Positions 6,662 through 15,606 are shown, counted from the stretch's first letter. The stretch: DNA of 32,610 nucleotides from JBOGJG01 sp050747825 (GCA_050747825.1 JBOGJG010000433.1:1-32610), one strand, 5' to 3'. Numbers and translations: made by a program. Notes: generated from the letters alone by a model not told the origin.

Positions 6662-7575
6662 CTGCCTTGATAGCCATCGCCGGGCCCACTGCTTCCGGAA
6701 AGAGCAGGTTGGCTGTCGATGCCGCCCTGGAAGTCGGGGGAGAAATTGTCAACTGCGACTCAATGCAGCTTTATCGCAAAATGGAGATCGGCACCGCCAA
6801 ACCTGCCGCCGAAGAGCGCCGGCTGGTCCCGCATCATCTGTACGGCATCATCGACCCGGACGAGTACTACAGCGCCGGCCGCTACATGACCGAGGCGCGC
6901 CGGATCTGCAGAGAAATCGCACAGCGGGGAAAGATCCCCGTTGTCGTCGGAGGCACAGGCCTCTATCTGAGAGCCTTCGTGGAGGGTGTCTTCCAGGGCC
7001 CAGGACGATCGGAAGAGGTTCGCCGCCGCATCCGCGCGGTGGGGGATCAGAAGGGCTTCGATTACCTCTATCGTCTCCTGTTCCGAAAGGATCCCGAGGC
7101 CGCCCGGAAAATCTCGTCTCGAGACCATATTCGCATGGTCCGCGCTCTGGAAATCTACTTCCTGACCGGAGAGCCGATCAGCAGCCTGAAGCCTTCCCGC
7201 AAAGCTTTGAAAGATTTCAAGATCCTGAAGATCGGCCTGAATTTACCGCGTCCAATCCTCTATGCTAGAATCAACCGCCGCGTCGAAGAAATGTTTTGGT
7301 CGGGACTGCTTGATGAAGTCCGTGAGCTTTTGGCCTCCGGATATGCTCTTGGCAGTAAAGGATTTGAAGCCCTCGGCTATCGTCAGGCTTTGGCCGTTTT
7401 GAAAGGCGAGCTGACTCGGGATCAGGCGATCGAGCTGACACAACGCGACACGCGCCGCTATGCCAAACGCCAGATGACCTGGTTCCGGCGGGAGCAGGAT
7501 ATGCATTGGATCACGGAAGCGGGCGAAGAACCGGCCGCCTTAGAGCAGCTTTTGCAACTGTATCGAACTTTGTGA
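6640..7575 (+). CDS. miaA: tRNA dimethylallyltransferase MiaA
   Basis: A 311-residue enzyme that transfers dimethylallyl from DMAPP to N6 of A37 in tRNAs reading U-starting codons. The P-loop is GPTASGKS (residues 15-22), followed by the DSMQLYR substrate segment, VVVGGTGLYLRAF, and the C-terminal TRRYAKRQMTWFRR. The length is standard. There is no upstream ATG: GTG 6640 is taken, but 6649 and 6658 are equally in frame because the start lies in a 9-bp repeat, so the first six residues are uncertain and not conserved in kind. The stop overlaps the gatB ATG by one base. Confidence 0.95.
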   Translation: MQSVNSVAALIAIAGPTASGKSRLAVDAALEVGGEIVNCDSMQLYRKMEIGTAKPAAEERRLVPHHLYGIIDPDEYYSAGRYMTEARRICREIAQRGKIPVVVGGTGLYLRAFVEGVFQGPGRSEEVRRRIRAVGDQKGFDYLYRLLFRKDPEAARKISSRDHIRMVRALEIYFLTGEPISSLKPSRKALKDFKILKIGLNLPRPILYARINRRVEEMFWSGLLDEVRELLASGYALGSKGFEALGYRQALAVLKGELTRDQAIELTQRDTRRYAKRQMTWFRREQDMHWITEAGEEPAALEQLLQLYRTL

Positions 7576-9035
7576 TGGAATTCGAAGCTGTCATTGGACT
7601 CGAAGTCCATGCTCAACTGTTAACGAGCAGCAAGATCTTCTGCTCCTGCAGCACCCGCTTTGGAGCGCCACCCAATTCCAACACCTGCCCGGTCTGCCTG
7701 GGGCTTCCCGGATCGTTGCCCGTCCTGAATCGGGAGGCGGTGGCCATGGCTGTCAAGGCCGGGCTGGCCCTGGGCTGCCGGATCAATCCGCATTCGATTT
7801 TTGCTCGTAAGAATTACTTTTACCCCGATCTTCCCAAGGGTTACCAGATCTCCCAGTACAGCCAGCCGCTGGCTGAAGAGGGACGCGTGACACTTCTGAC
7901 CGGTGAGCGCCTGAAGACCGGCGCCATCGGGAACTATGGCCGGAAGAGCTTTGGGATTATTCGCGTCCACCTGGAAGAGGACGCGGGGAAGTCAATCCAC
8001 ATGCCAGGGGGCGATACCTACGTGAATTTGAATCGGACGGGCGTGCCCTTGATCGAAATTGTATCGCACCCCGACTTACGGTCCTCCCAGGAAGCTTACG
8101 ATTATCTGACCTATCTCAGACGAACGCTCCTTTATCTAGAAATCTGCGACGGAAACATGGAAGAGGGCAGCCTGCGCTGCGACGCCAACGTCTCGGTACG
8201 CCCGGCCGGCGCTTCTCAATTAGGTACCAAGACCGAGATCAAGAACCTCAACTCTTTTCGTTTTCTGCAAAAGGCTCTGGATTACGAAATCGAAAGGCAG
8301 GTTGATGTAGTCAAGCGGGGTGGCAAAATCGATCAGGAGACACGCCTCTGGAACGAAGAGCTGGGAAAGACTTTCGTGATGAGGAGCAAGGAAGAAGCTC
8401 ACGATTACCGCTATTTTCCCGATCCCGATCTGATGCCGGTCATTATTTCTTCAAAATGGCTGGAGCAGCTCCGGTCCGAGGTCCCTGAATTACCGGAGGC
8501 GAGGCGAAAGCGGTTGGTGGAGCAGTTTTCGCTCAGTGATGAGGATGCTCTGCTCATCACCCAAACACGCCCGTTTGCCGAATTTTTCGAAGAGACGGCG
8601 AAAATATCTGGCGATGCCAGAGCGGCCTTCAATTGGATGTTGGGCGACCTAAGCCGGCTTATGAAGCGGGAAAATCACGAGATCACGGGCTGCCCGCTGA
8701 AGCCGGAGCATCTGGCTGAATTGATCAAGATGGTCGATGATGGCCTCATCAGCGGAAAGATCGCCAAGGAAGTCTTCGAGAAAATGTATGAGACAGGTCA
8801 GGATGCTGAGACGATTGTCTCCCGGGAAGATCTCAGGCAAATCAGCGACGCCGGCGCGCTGGAGGAAGTCGTGGATCGGGTGCTCGACTCGAATCAAAAG
8901 CAGGTGGAGGCTTACCGGGCTGGGAAAGAAGGCCTACTGGGCTTCTTTGTGGGACAGGTGATGAGAGAGACGCGAGGTCAGGCGAATCCGCAGCTCTTGA
9001 ACGAGATGATCAAGAGCAAGCTGCAGCCCAGGTAA
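7575..9035 (+). CDS. gatB: Asp-tRNA(Asn)/Glu-tRNA(Gln) amidotransferase subunit B
   Basis: A 486-residue GatB: MEFEAVIGLEVHAQL start, FCSCSTRFGAPPNSNTCPVC (Zn-binding cysteines, about residues 22-41), NLNRTGVPLIEIVSHPD, EGSLRCDANVS, the TEIKNLNSF segment, and the C-terminal tail domain ending QANPQLLNEMI. GatB binds mischarged tRNA and carries the kinase site of GatCAB, which amidates it. The window also encodes GlnRS, so the organism can charge Gln-tRNA directly. GatCAB may then mainly serve Asn-tRNA, an inference. gatA and gatC are not adjacent. The ATG at 7575 is chosen over an in-frame ATG at 7506 inside miaA because it gives the conserved N-terminus and a TGATG overlap. Confidence 0.97.
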   Translation: MEFEAVIGLEVHAQLLTSSKIFCSCSTRFGAPPNSNTCPVCLGLPGSLPVLNREAVAMAVKAGLALGCRINPHSIFARKNYFYPDLPKGYQISQYSQPLAEEGRVTLLTGERLKTGAIGNYGRKSFGIIRVHLEEDAGKSIHMPGGDTYVNLNRTGVPLIEIVSHPDLRSSQEAYDYLTYLRRTLLYLEICDGNMEEGSLRCDANVSVRPAGASQLGTKTEIKNLNSFRFLQKALDYEIERQVDVVKRGGKIDQETRLWNEELGKTFVMRSKEEAHDYRYFPDPDLMPVIISSKWLEQLRSEVPELPEARRKRLVEQFSLSDEDALLITQTRPFAEFFEETAKISGDARAAFNWMLGDLSRLMKRENHEITGCPLKPEHLAELIKMVDDGLISGKIAKEVFEKMYETGQDAETIVSREDLRQISDAGALEEVVDRVLDSNQKQVEAYRAGKEGLLGFFVGQVMRETRGQANPQLLNEMIKSKLQPR

Positions 9036-9437
9036 ATGGCAAAAAAGGCATCTCCGCGCACATCAGCGGACGAGAAGAAGCACATTGCAGTCGTCGAGGA
9101 GGTCGCCGACAACATCTACTCGATCAAATTTATTCTTCAAAGCCTCGGCTATCAGGTTAAATCGATTGCAGCCCAGGCAGATTTTCTGGAAGCCCTGATG
9201 GCGTTTGCGCCGGAACTGATTATCGTGGACATGATGATCCCGGACGGCGCCGGATTCACCGTCATCCGCCGCATTCATGAAAGCTCACTGAGCAAAACCC
9301 CGCTTCTGGCCATCACCGCCGGCGCTATGCAGGGAGAAGAAGACGACGTCTACGAAGCCGGCGCCAGAGACACCCTCAGCAAGCCCTATACAGTAACCGA
9401 ACTGCAGAAAAAATTGGGCAAATGGCTGAAGTCTTAG
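9036..9437 (+). CDS. Single-domain response regulator (CheY-like)
   Basis: A 133-residue receiver domain with an N-terminal charged extension of about 15 residues. The acidic pair is Glu21-Glu22, the phospho-acceptor Asp65 lies in IIVDMMIPDGAG, the switch Thr94 in AITAGA, and Lys116 in LSKPY, so the site is complete apart from Glu replacing Asp at the acidic pair. It has no output domain. The ATG follows the gatB stop with no gap, so it is almost certainly translated from the same mRNA. There is no obvious reason for pairing with GatB, and no histidine kinase is in the window. A palindromic repeat 33 bp past its stop probably ends transcription. Confidence 0.88.
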   Translation: MAKKASPRTSADEKKHIAVVEEVADNIYSIKFILQSLGYQVKSIAAQADFLEALMAFAPELIIVDMMIPDGAGFTVIRRIHESSLSKTPLLAITAGAMQGEEDDVYEAGARDTLSKPYTVTELQKKLGKWLKS

Positions 9438-9470
9438 CCCACTGGTTCATAATTCAGTCGCGTATTTTTG

Positions 9471-9527
9471 GCCACGGATCACACGGATGAGACAGACTAA
9501 TCGGCATCAATCCGTGAAATCCGTGGC
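9471..9527. repeat. Palindromic 9-mer element between convergent genes, possible bidirectional terminator
   Basis: Arm 9471-9490 (GCCACGGATCACACGGATGA) is nearly complementary to 9507-9527 (TCAATCCGTGAAATCCGTGG then C). Each arm is two 9-bp units. The right arm encodes the last codons of the CDF transporter (EPRISRIDAD). The position between two convergent genes fits transcription termination from both sides, but no U-tract is seen. Confidence 0.75.
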
Positions 9528-10456
9528 TCAATGTGAGCCGCCTTGGCTCGCTGCAGGTCCTCCGCTTCGATGAAAACCCATTTAATGGCATGCTCGGCTT
9601 CACGGAGCTTCTGTTCAACGGCCGCCGCCGCCGCTTCGACTTCGGCGGCCGATTGGCCTTCAGTAAAGTCGAGGCTTAGGATCACCAGAACGTGTTCCGG
9701 TCCCATGTGCATGGTCATCACTTTATTGATTCGATCGACCCCGGGCTGCGACTCTACGGCTTTGCGAATCTTTTCGACAACCGGCTGATTGGCGCTCTCT
9801 CCGAGTAACAATCCCCGGGTCTCGTAAGCCAGCCAAATGGCCACTCCCGCTAAGATCAAACCGATGATGAGCGAAGAGACAGCATCAAAATAGGGATTTC
9901 CAGTTACCTGAACCAGAAAGACTCCCACGGACGCCACAACAATTCCCGTCAAAGCAGCAGCATCTTCGAAAAGCACGACGAAGACAGTCGGATCCTTACT
10001 GCGTTGAACTGCCGCAATATAGCCTAAACTCCCCTTCTCTTTTCTAAATTTCTTATAGGCGAAGGAAGTGGCGATGGTTTCGAAAACAAACGCGATTGCC
10101 AAAACAATATAGTTGGTTAGGGGACTCTCAAGTTCCCCGGGATGCATTAGGTGAATTACACCTTCGTAAATGGAAATCCCCGATCCCACGGCAAAGATTA
10201 AAATGGCCACCACGAAGCTCCAGAAATAGACTTCCTTTCCATGTCCAAAGGGGTGACCGGGATCGGCCGGCCTTTGAGACAGCTTCACGCCTAAGAGCAT
10301 CAGGCCCTGGTTGGATGTGTCCACAACCGAGTGAATACCCTCGGCGATCATGGCGGAGCTGCCGGTCAAGGCGGCCGCAATAAATTTGGCGATGGCAATC
10401 AGGCCGTTGCCGATTAACGCCACATAGATGTATGTATAGCTTTTTCTTCCGGCCAC
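9497..10456 (-). CDS. Cation diffusion facilitator family transporter (SLC30A9-like)
   Basis: A 319-residue inner-membrane divalent-metal/proton antiporter with about six transmembrane helices and a cytoplasmic ferredoxin-like C-terminal domain (from about residue 215, ending in MTMHMGPEHVLVILSLDF). Helix 2 carries the metal-site HSVVD motif (His42, Asp46) followed by NQGLMLLG. The loop HPFGHGKE is the family hallmark. The second half-site appears as LFEDAAALTG rather than HxxxD, as in the ZnT9-like branch. The substrate (Zn, Mn or Fe) cannot be read from this. The C-terminal residues are encoded by an inserted palindromic repeat. It is convergent with the gatB-linked response regulator. Confidence 0.92.
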   Translation of the reverse strand: MAGRKSYTYIYVALIGNGLIAIAKFIAAALTGSSAMIAEGIHSVVDTSNQGLMLLGVKLSQRPADPGHPFGHGKEVYFWSFVVAILIFAVGSGISIYEGVIHLMHPGELESPLTNYIVLAIAFVFETIATSFAYKKFRKEKGSLGYIAAVQRSKDPTVFVVLFEDAAALTGIVVASVGVFLVQVTGNPYFDAVSSLIIGLILAGVAIWLAYETRGLLLGESANQPVVEKIRKAVESQPGVDRINKVMTMHMGPEHVLVILSLDFTEGQSAAEVEAAAAAVEQKLREAEHAIKWVFIEAEDLQRAKAAHIEPRISRIDAD

Positions 10457-10462
10457 GCGGTC

Positions 10463-10684
10463 TCAGCCTACCTGAGGAGATTTCGAATAGACGACAAAAC
10501 CTGCCCCACTTCCAGTCTGCAAATACAGCTCTGTTCGGCGATCATGCAACGAGAAATTTCTCCTGGTGGCAAATAGATCTGGGGAGCAGTCGAGGCCAAA
10601 CATCTGCATTACCATATCGCCGATTCCGTAGGGAAAGCAAAGCACAATCTTTTCAGAGGCGGCGTAATCCATGCCTTCTTTCAT
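10463..10684 (-). CDS. Hypothetical protein, 73 residues
   Basis: A short ORF immediately upstream of the CDF gene on the same strand, with a 6-bp gap. An AGGGA-like ribosome binding site lies about 8 bp before the ATG at 10684. The sequence (MKEGMDYAASEKIVLCFPYG...) shows no motif I recognise and no membrane segment. It could be a genuine small gene or the remnant of a larger one. Support is mainly its position and the ribosome binding site. Confidence 0.3.
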   Translation of the reverse strand: MKEGMDYAASEKIVLCFPYGIGDMVMQMFGLDCSPDLFATRRNFSLHDRRTELYLQTGSGAGFVVYSKSPQVG

Positions 10685-10782
10685 TTAATCATCCCTAGAG
10701 CTTCCATTCAAAGGTGGTGAAGCGGGAATTTTTTTCCGTTTTCCTGCAGCCAGGTTAGAAACCGAGCGCAACGAGCTTTTGT

Positions 10783-11279
10783 AACGCCTCGAAGCGTGGC
10801 TCGAGACTCCGATGATTATCCTCGGATTCATCTGGCTGGCTCTTTTGCTCGTTGAGCTGGTAAGCGGACTTCATCCCTGGTTGCAGTCTCTGGCCATGGT
10901 GATCTGGATTATCTTCATTTTAGACTTTCTATTTAAGTTCACCTTATGGCCGGCGGAGCGGGTATGTATGCCTTCGAAAGAGAGGTGGCCGCTGAGAACG
11001 GCCTGGACACTAACGGCGAAGCACTCTGGTGGACAGCCATGCTTCTGGCTTCAATCGGGTCCGAGTATTGGCCCCAAACTCCGGAAGGCCTCATGCTATG
11101 CCTCCTACTATCGCTTTAAGGGTTTGCAGTTTGGGTTATTTCACCGCTACGCTGCGACTTTCTTCATCGGCTCTGACGCCGAATCGAAGCAAGGCGAAAT
11201 CGCCGGCAGCCAATCCGTCGATGCCTTACGAGAGGAGATCACCGCCTTGAGAGAGGACCTCCGAAGGATGGGCCTTTGA
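10783..11279 (+). pseudogene. Decayed voltage-gated-type ion channel gene (internal deletion and frameshifts)
   Basis: The N-terminal part reads LEAWLETPMIILGFIWLALLLVEL...VIWIIFILDFLFKF, which looks like S1-S2 of a 6-TM ion-transport protein; an in-frame stop lies just before it (TAA at about 10780). After TLWP (near 10950) the frame changes. The pore region AGMYAFEREVAAENGL...ALWWTAMLLASIGSEYWPQTPEG is in another frame, ending in LCLLLSL. A second shift near 11100-11150 leads through GYFTATL to TFFIGSDAESKQGE and a C-terminal coiled coil (VDALREEITALREDL). S3-S5 appear deleted. The longest open frame (10812-11279) is a chimera of correct and out-of-frame parts. A functional channel is unlikely. 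Confidence 0.75.
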
Positions 11280-11330
11280 TTCACCGGACTCGTTAGCACG
11301 AGGTCCAAGCGAGGACCCCAGGCCCGCCGT

Positions 11331-12572
11331 TCATTCATAGCGTAGGCTTTCGATGGGGTCAAGGCGGGCGGCTTTGAGGGCGGGCCAGACGCCGAAGATT
11401 AGTCCGACTGTCATCGAAACGAGCAAACCCGCGGCGACGGCCCAGGCGGGGATGACGGCGGGGAGGTCCGGCAGCCACCAGATGATGACGTAGCTGCTCA
11501 GGATGGACAGCACGACTCCTATGATCCCTCCGATGGTGGTCAGGGTGATAGCCTCGAAGAGAAACTGCAGGACGATGTCGCGGCGCCTGGCGCCGACCGC
11601 TTTTCGGACGCCAATCTCTCTGGTCCGTTCGGTCACTGAAACGAGCATGATGTTCATGACTCCGATACCGCCGACCAGCAGCCCCACTCCTGAAATAGCA
11701 ATGGCAATCAAACCGGCGCTGGCTGTAATCGCATCAAATTGCTCGATCACGCGATCGGACGTGGTCAGATCAAAGTTATTCGCCTCATTAAAACGCACTC
11801 CACGCTGGCGCCGCAAAACCGCTTCCGCCTCATTCCAGGCTTTGGCCAATTGGTTCTGTTTGGCTTTGACGATGATCACCAGCGGCTCGCTGCGCGGGTT
11901 TAGTTTTCTGAGCGTCCGGTAGGGGATATAAATCATCTGGTTCCAGGACCCAAACAGAGAGGACTCCCTCTTCTCTGCCAGGCCGACCACCGTAAATCGT
12001 TGGCCACTAAACTGGATAACTTGTCCCAAAACCTGGCTCTGGTGGGGGAACAAGGCCTCCACAACACTGGAGCCTAGAATACAAATCTGGTTGCGCCGCA
12101 AGTCATCGCTTGGAGTGATGAACCGCCCCTCTTCGAGAATGGGGCCTGTGACCTGCATATAGTTTGCAGGAACGCCCAGAATCTCTGCCTGGCGGTAGGT
12201 CTCTCCCCTGTACTGAAGTGTCCGATCCATCCCCCACGAGAAACCGTGATAGCTCACATCCTCAATCGCTTCTCCCTGTTCTTGCAGGGCAGCCGCATCT
12301 TCAACCGTAAGCGGCTTTCTTTGCCATTCAATCCGGTCGCGCGGGCCTAGAGAAGGTCCCGTAGACAGATGGAAGGCATAGATGGTGTTGGTGCCGAACT
12401 CTTCAACCATGGAGATGATGCTGTTTCGCATCCCGGTGAGGATGGACGCTATGACGATCACCGTAGCCACTCCGGCAATCACTCCGAGAATGGTAAGCAG
12501 GCTGCGCAGCTTGTGGCCTCGGATTGTTTCGAGAGCCATCAGGATGTTCTCATAAGGCTGGATCTGCCTCAT
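11331..12572 (-). CDS. MacB/FtsX-type ABC transporter permease (second of pair)
   Basis: A 413-residue integral membrane protein of the MacB_PCD plus FtsX architecture. It has a short N-terminus (ILMALETIRGHKLRSLLTILGVIAGV, the first TM at about residues 28-48), a periplasmic domain of about 220 residues, then three C-terminal TMs starting AGLIAIAISGVGLLVGGIGVMNIMLVSVTERTREIGVRKAVGA, a strongly conserved FtsX signature. Such permeases couple cytoplasmic ATP hydrolysis to mechanical work on periplasmic partners (macrolide or lipoprotein export). The start overlaps the preceding permease stop by four bases (ATGA). No ATPase or membrane-fusion gene is in the window. Confidence 0.92.
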   Translation of the reverse strand: MRQIQPYENILMALETIRGHKLRSLLTILGVIAGVATVIVIASILTGMRNSIISMVEEFGTNTIYAFHLSTGPSLGPRDRIEWQRKPLTVEDAAALQEQGEAIEDVSYHGFSWGMDRTLQYRGETYRQAEILGVPANYMQVTGPILEEGRFITPSDDLRRNQICILGSSVVEALFPHQSQVLGQVIQFSGQRFTVVGLAEKRESSLFGSWNQMIYIPYRTLRKLNPRSEPLVIIVKAKQNQLAKAWNEAEAVLRRQRGVRFNEANNFDLTTSDRVIEQFDAITASAGLIAIAISGVGLLVGGIGVMNIMLVSVTERTREIGVRKAVGARRRDIVLQFLFEAITLTTIGGIIGVVLSILSSYVIIWWLPDLPAVIPAWAVAAGLLVSMTVGLIFGVWPALKAARLDPIESLRYE

Positions 12573-13816
12573 CGCTCAGTTCCCAGCGCGACAATAGGGT
12601 CCAGCTTGGAGGCTTTTAAGGCCGGGTAAATTCCAAAGATGATACCGATGGAGCCGGATACGCCGATGGCCAGCATGATGTAACCGATGCTGACCGTCAT
12701 GGGAAGGGAGGTCAGCGACTCGACTGCCCAGGAGATGCCGGCAGCCAGACCGAGACCGATCGATCCTCCCAGGATGGACAGCAGCACGGCCTCCATGAGG
12801 AACTGGTAAAGGATATCGCTGCGCCGTGCGCCGATGGCTTTGCGGATGCCGATCTCAAAAGTACGCTCGGTGACCGTCACCAGCATGATGTTCATGACAA
12901 CAATGCCGCCGATGACCAGGGATATCAGGGTGATCGGAATGACCACCATGGCGATTTTGCCCGTAAATTCGTCCACCTTCGAGTTGATCTCTTCGGTGGA
13001 CATCAGTCCAAAATCATCCTCTTCACCGGGGCGCAGGTGATGCCGGCTGCGCATGGCCACGCGCACCTGATCGAGAGCCGCCTGAAAGTCTTCCCTGGAT
13101 GCCGAGCGGCCGCGGATAGTAATCGACCGCCGCGATCCAAAGGTTTTCTGATAGGCCTTAATGGGCACATAGAGTGTGTTGTCGAGACGATGGCCGAAAG
13201 CCGAGCCTCTTTTTGTCAGGATGCCGATTATTTTGAAGGGCTGATCCGCTACCTTAAGATAGCGGTCGAGAGCAGAAGTGGTGGGGAAGAATTTCTCCTT
13301 CAGGTCCCAGCCGATCACACATATGAAGCGTGAGCGCTCGACCTCCTGTTCTGAAAAGAAGCGCCCATCTTCGATGGTTAGATTTCCCAGATATACGATA
13401 TTGGCGGTGGCGCCTGAAACAGAGGTTCCAAAGATCTCTTCGGCCTGATAATGGATGGTGTGATTACCGGAGATTTCCGCTCCGATGTCCTGGCAGTCGC
13501 GGCAGCGTTCTCTCAGGAAATGGAGATCGTCCAGATACAGGTCCCGGTTGCGGCGGACCATCTTCCGCCACTCTTCCTCGGAATAGTCTCCGAAGTGGGG
13601 GAAGCGGGAAAGTATAAAGGAATTGCTCCCCAGGACTTCAGTGACCGTGCTCTGAACGTAACTCTCCAGTCCCTCAATGGAAGCGCCCACCACCATGACT
13701 GAAGCGACACCGATGATGATGCCGAGCAGAGTGAGAAAAGCCCTTAGCTTATGACTCAGTATCGACTGGACAGCCAGCGAAGCTGCTTCCCACAATAACC
13801 GCGCCCGCGTGTGCAC
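12569..13816 (-). CDS. MacB/FtsX-type ABC transporter permease (first of pair)
   Basis: A 415-residue permease with the same layout as its neighbour: an N-terminal TM (SHKLRAFLTLLGIIIGVASVM), a MacB-type periplasmic domain and an FtsX block (IVVMNIMLVTVTERTFEIGIRKAIGARRSDI) with three TMs. Two cysteines in ERCRDCQD could form a periplasmic disulfide. I take GTG 13816, 2 bp beyond the glnS stop, with AAGGAAGG upstream. A TTG at 13852 would overlap the end of glnS. With its downstream partner it probably forms a heterodimer. The ATP-binding subunit must be encoded elsewhere. Confidence 0.9.
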   Translation of the reverse strand: MHTRARLLWEAASLAVQSILSHKLRAFLTLLGIIIGVASVMVVGASIEGLESYVQSTVTEVLGSNSFILSRFPHFGDYSEEEWRKMVRRNRDLYLDDLHFLRERCRDCQDIGAEISGNHTIHYQAEEIFGTSVSGATANIVYLGNLTIEDGRFFSEQEVERSRFICVIGWDLKEKFFPTTSALDRYLKVADQPFKIIGILTKRGSAFGHRLDNTLYVPIKAYQKTFGSRRSITIRGRSASREDFQAALDQVRVAMRSRHHLRPGEEDDFGLMSTEEINSKVDEFTGKIAMVVIPITLISLVIGGIVVMNIMLVTVTERTFEIGIRKAIGARRSDILYQFLMEAVLLSILGGSIGLGLAAGISWAVESLTSLPMTVSIGYIMLAIGVSGSIGIIFGIYPALKASKLDPIVALGTER

Positions 13817-13818
13817 AG

Positions 13819-15516
13819 TTACCGGCCTTCCTTGTCCTGAAGCTTGGCCCAAGTATCGCGCAGGGGAACGGTCCGGTTAAAAACAAGGTGCCGCGAAGAG
13901 GAGTCCCGTGAATCCAGACAGAAGTAGCCCTGCCTCTCAAACTGCAAGCGGCTTCCGCTAGCGGCTTCCGCCAGGCTGGGCTCGACTTTACAGCCCTTCA
14001 ACCGTTGCAGGGAATCGGGGTTCAAGCTGGACAGGAAGTCCTGCCCTTCCTCCACGTCAGCAGGGTCTTCCCTGTTGAAGAGACGGTCGTAGAGGCGCAC
14101 CTCGGCGGCTCGCGCCTGAGATGCCGAGACCCAGTGCAGAGTGGCTTTTACTTTGCGGCCGTCGGGCGCGTCTCCGCCGCGGGTGGCCGGATCGTAAGTG
14201 CAGCGCAGCTCGATCACTTCGCCGGTCGCTTCATCCTTGACCACTCCCGTGCAGGTGAGAAAGTAAGCGTAGCGCAGCCGCACTTCTCGTCCGGGAGCGA
14301 GGCGAAAGAACTTCCGAGGAGGGTCGTCCATGAAATCTTCGCGCTCGATGTAAAGCACGCGCGAGAAAGGGACTTTGCGAGTTCCCGCCGATGGGTCCTC
14401 CGGGTTGTTGACCGCATCCAGCTCTTCGACCTCGTCCTCCGGATAATTCTCGATAACCACCCGCAGTGGGTTGAGCACGGCCATGACCCTCTGTGCCCGC
14501 CGGTTCAGATCCTGGCGCAGGCAGTGCTCGAGCAGTTGAATATCTACTAAGCTGTCCTTCTTGGAAACCCCGATGCGCTCGCAGAAGTCCCGGATCGACT
14601 CCGGCGTGTAGCCTCGCCTTCGCAACCCGGAGATGGTGGGCATGCGTGGATCGTCCCAGCCGCTGACGTGCCCCTCCTGGACCAGCCGCAGCAGCTTCCG
14701 TTTACTCAGTACGGTGTATGAGAGGTTCAGCCGCGCAAATTCGATCTGTTGCGGGTGGAAGATCTCCAGCTCCTCCAGGAACCAGTCGTAAAGCGGACGA
14801 TGATCTTCGAATTCGAGAGTGCAGATGGAGTGGGTCACCCTTTCAATGGAATCGCTCTGCCCGTGGGCGAAGTCATACATGGGATAAACGCACCATTTGT
14901 CACCCGTTCGGTGATGTCTGGCGTTGAGAATGCGGTACATGACCGGGTCACGCAGGTTGATGTTACCCGACTTCATATCAATCCTGGCGCGAAGGACATG
15001 CTGGCCGTCTTTGAACTTGCAGGCTCTCATCTGCTCGAAAAGTTCTAGGTTCTCTTCGACCGGCCGATCGCGATAAGGACTCTCTCTGCCGGGCTCCGTA
15101 GGCGTTCCCCGGTACTCCCGGATTTCATCAGCGCTGAGGCTGTCCACGTAAGCCTTGCCCTTGCGGATCAGTTGAAGCGCATATTCATAAAGCTGGTCGA
15201 AGTAATCGGAAGCGTAGTACAGCCGGTCTTGCCAATCGAATCCCAGCCAGCGCACGTCCTCCTGAATCGAATCGACGTATTCCGCTTCTTCCTTCAGCGG
15301 GTTGGTGTCGTCGAATCGGAGATTACACAATCCACCGTATTCTTCCGCCAGGCCGAAGTTCAGGCAGATCGACTTGGCGTGGCCGATGTGCAGATAACCG
15401 TTCGGCTCGGGAGGAAAGCGCGTATGCACGCGCCTCTGGTTTTTGTTGTTTCTGATATCCTCTTCGACCATCTGCCTGATAAAATCCGCAGACGGTCTGG
15501 TTTCAACTGCAGACAT
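13819..15516 (-). CDS. glnS: Glutaminyl-tRNA synthetase
   Basis: A 565-residue class I synthetase that charges tRNA(Gln). The HIGH motif is in PPEPNGYLHIGHAKS (residues 43-46), the KMSKS equivalent is VLSKRK, and both beta-barrel anticodon-binding domains follow, for example REVRLRYAYFLTCTGV. GlnRS-specific segments such as DDTNPLKEEAEYVDSI and KFKDGQHVLRARIDM distinguish it from GluRS. The ATG at 15516 has a GGAAG ribosome binding site; the longer frame to 15621 would translate a tandem repeat. It is downstream of recQ and immediately upstream of the permease pair, an arrangement suggesting co-transcription without functional relation. Confidence 0.96.
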   Translation of the reverse strand: MSAVETRPSADFIRQMVEEDIRNNKNQRRVHTRFPPEPNGYLHIGHAKSICLNFGLAEEYGGLCNLRFDDTNPLKEEAEYVDSIQEDVRWLGFDWQDRLYYASDYFDQLYEYALQLIRKGKAYVDSLSADEIREYRGTPTEPGRESPYRDRPVEENLELFEQMRACKFKDGQHVLRARIDMKSGNINLRDPVMYRILNARHHRTGDKWCVYPMYDFAHGQSDSIERVTHSICTLEFEDHRPLYDWFLEELEIFHPQQIEFARLNLSYTVLSKRKLLRLVQEGHVSGWDDPRMPTISGLRRRGYTPESIRDFCERIGVSKKDSLVDIQLLEHCLRQDLNRRAQRVMAVLNPLRVVIENYPEDEVEELDAVNNPEDPSAGTRKVPFSRVLYIEREDFMDDPPRKFFRLAPGREVRLRYAYFLTCTGVVKDEATGEVIELRCTYDPATRGGDAPDGRKVKATLHWVSASQARAAEVRLYDRLFNREDPADVEEGQDFLSSLNPDSLQRLKGCKVEPSLAEAASGSRLQFERQGYFCLDSRDSSSRHLVFNRTVPLRDTWAKLQDKEGR

Positions 15517-15552
15517 ACGATTCTTCCAGGCTGAAATTTTACTACAAAACGC

Positions 15553-15606
15553 GGGGCCGCTCTTGGCGGTCGCGGCTCGGATAGAGTTGCGTCGGATAGA
15601 GTTGCG
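15553..15606. repeat. GC-rich SRDRKGA-type repeat plus 15-bp tandem duplication upstream of glnS
   Basis: 15553-15580 (GGGGCCGCTC...GGTCGCGGCTCGG) is a copy of the element at 32103-32131, differing by a 1-nt indel and a few substitutions. Its GCCGC/GCGGC ends can pair. Overlapping its end, TCGGATAGAGTTGCG occurs twice in tandem (15577-15591 and 15592-15606). Both lie in the 117-bp recQ-glnS spacer. Confidence 0.75.
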
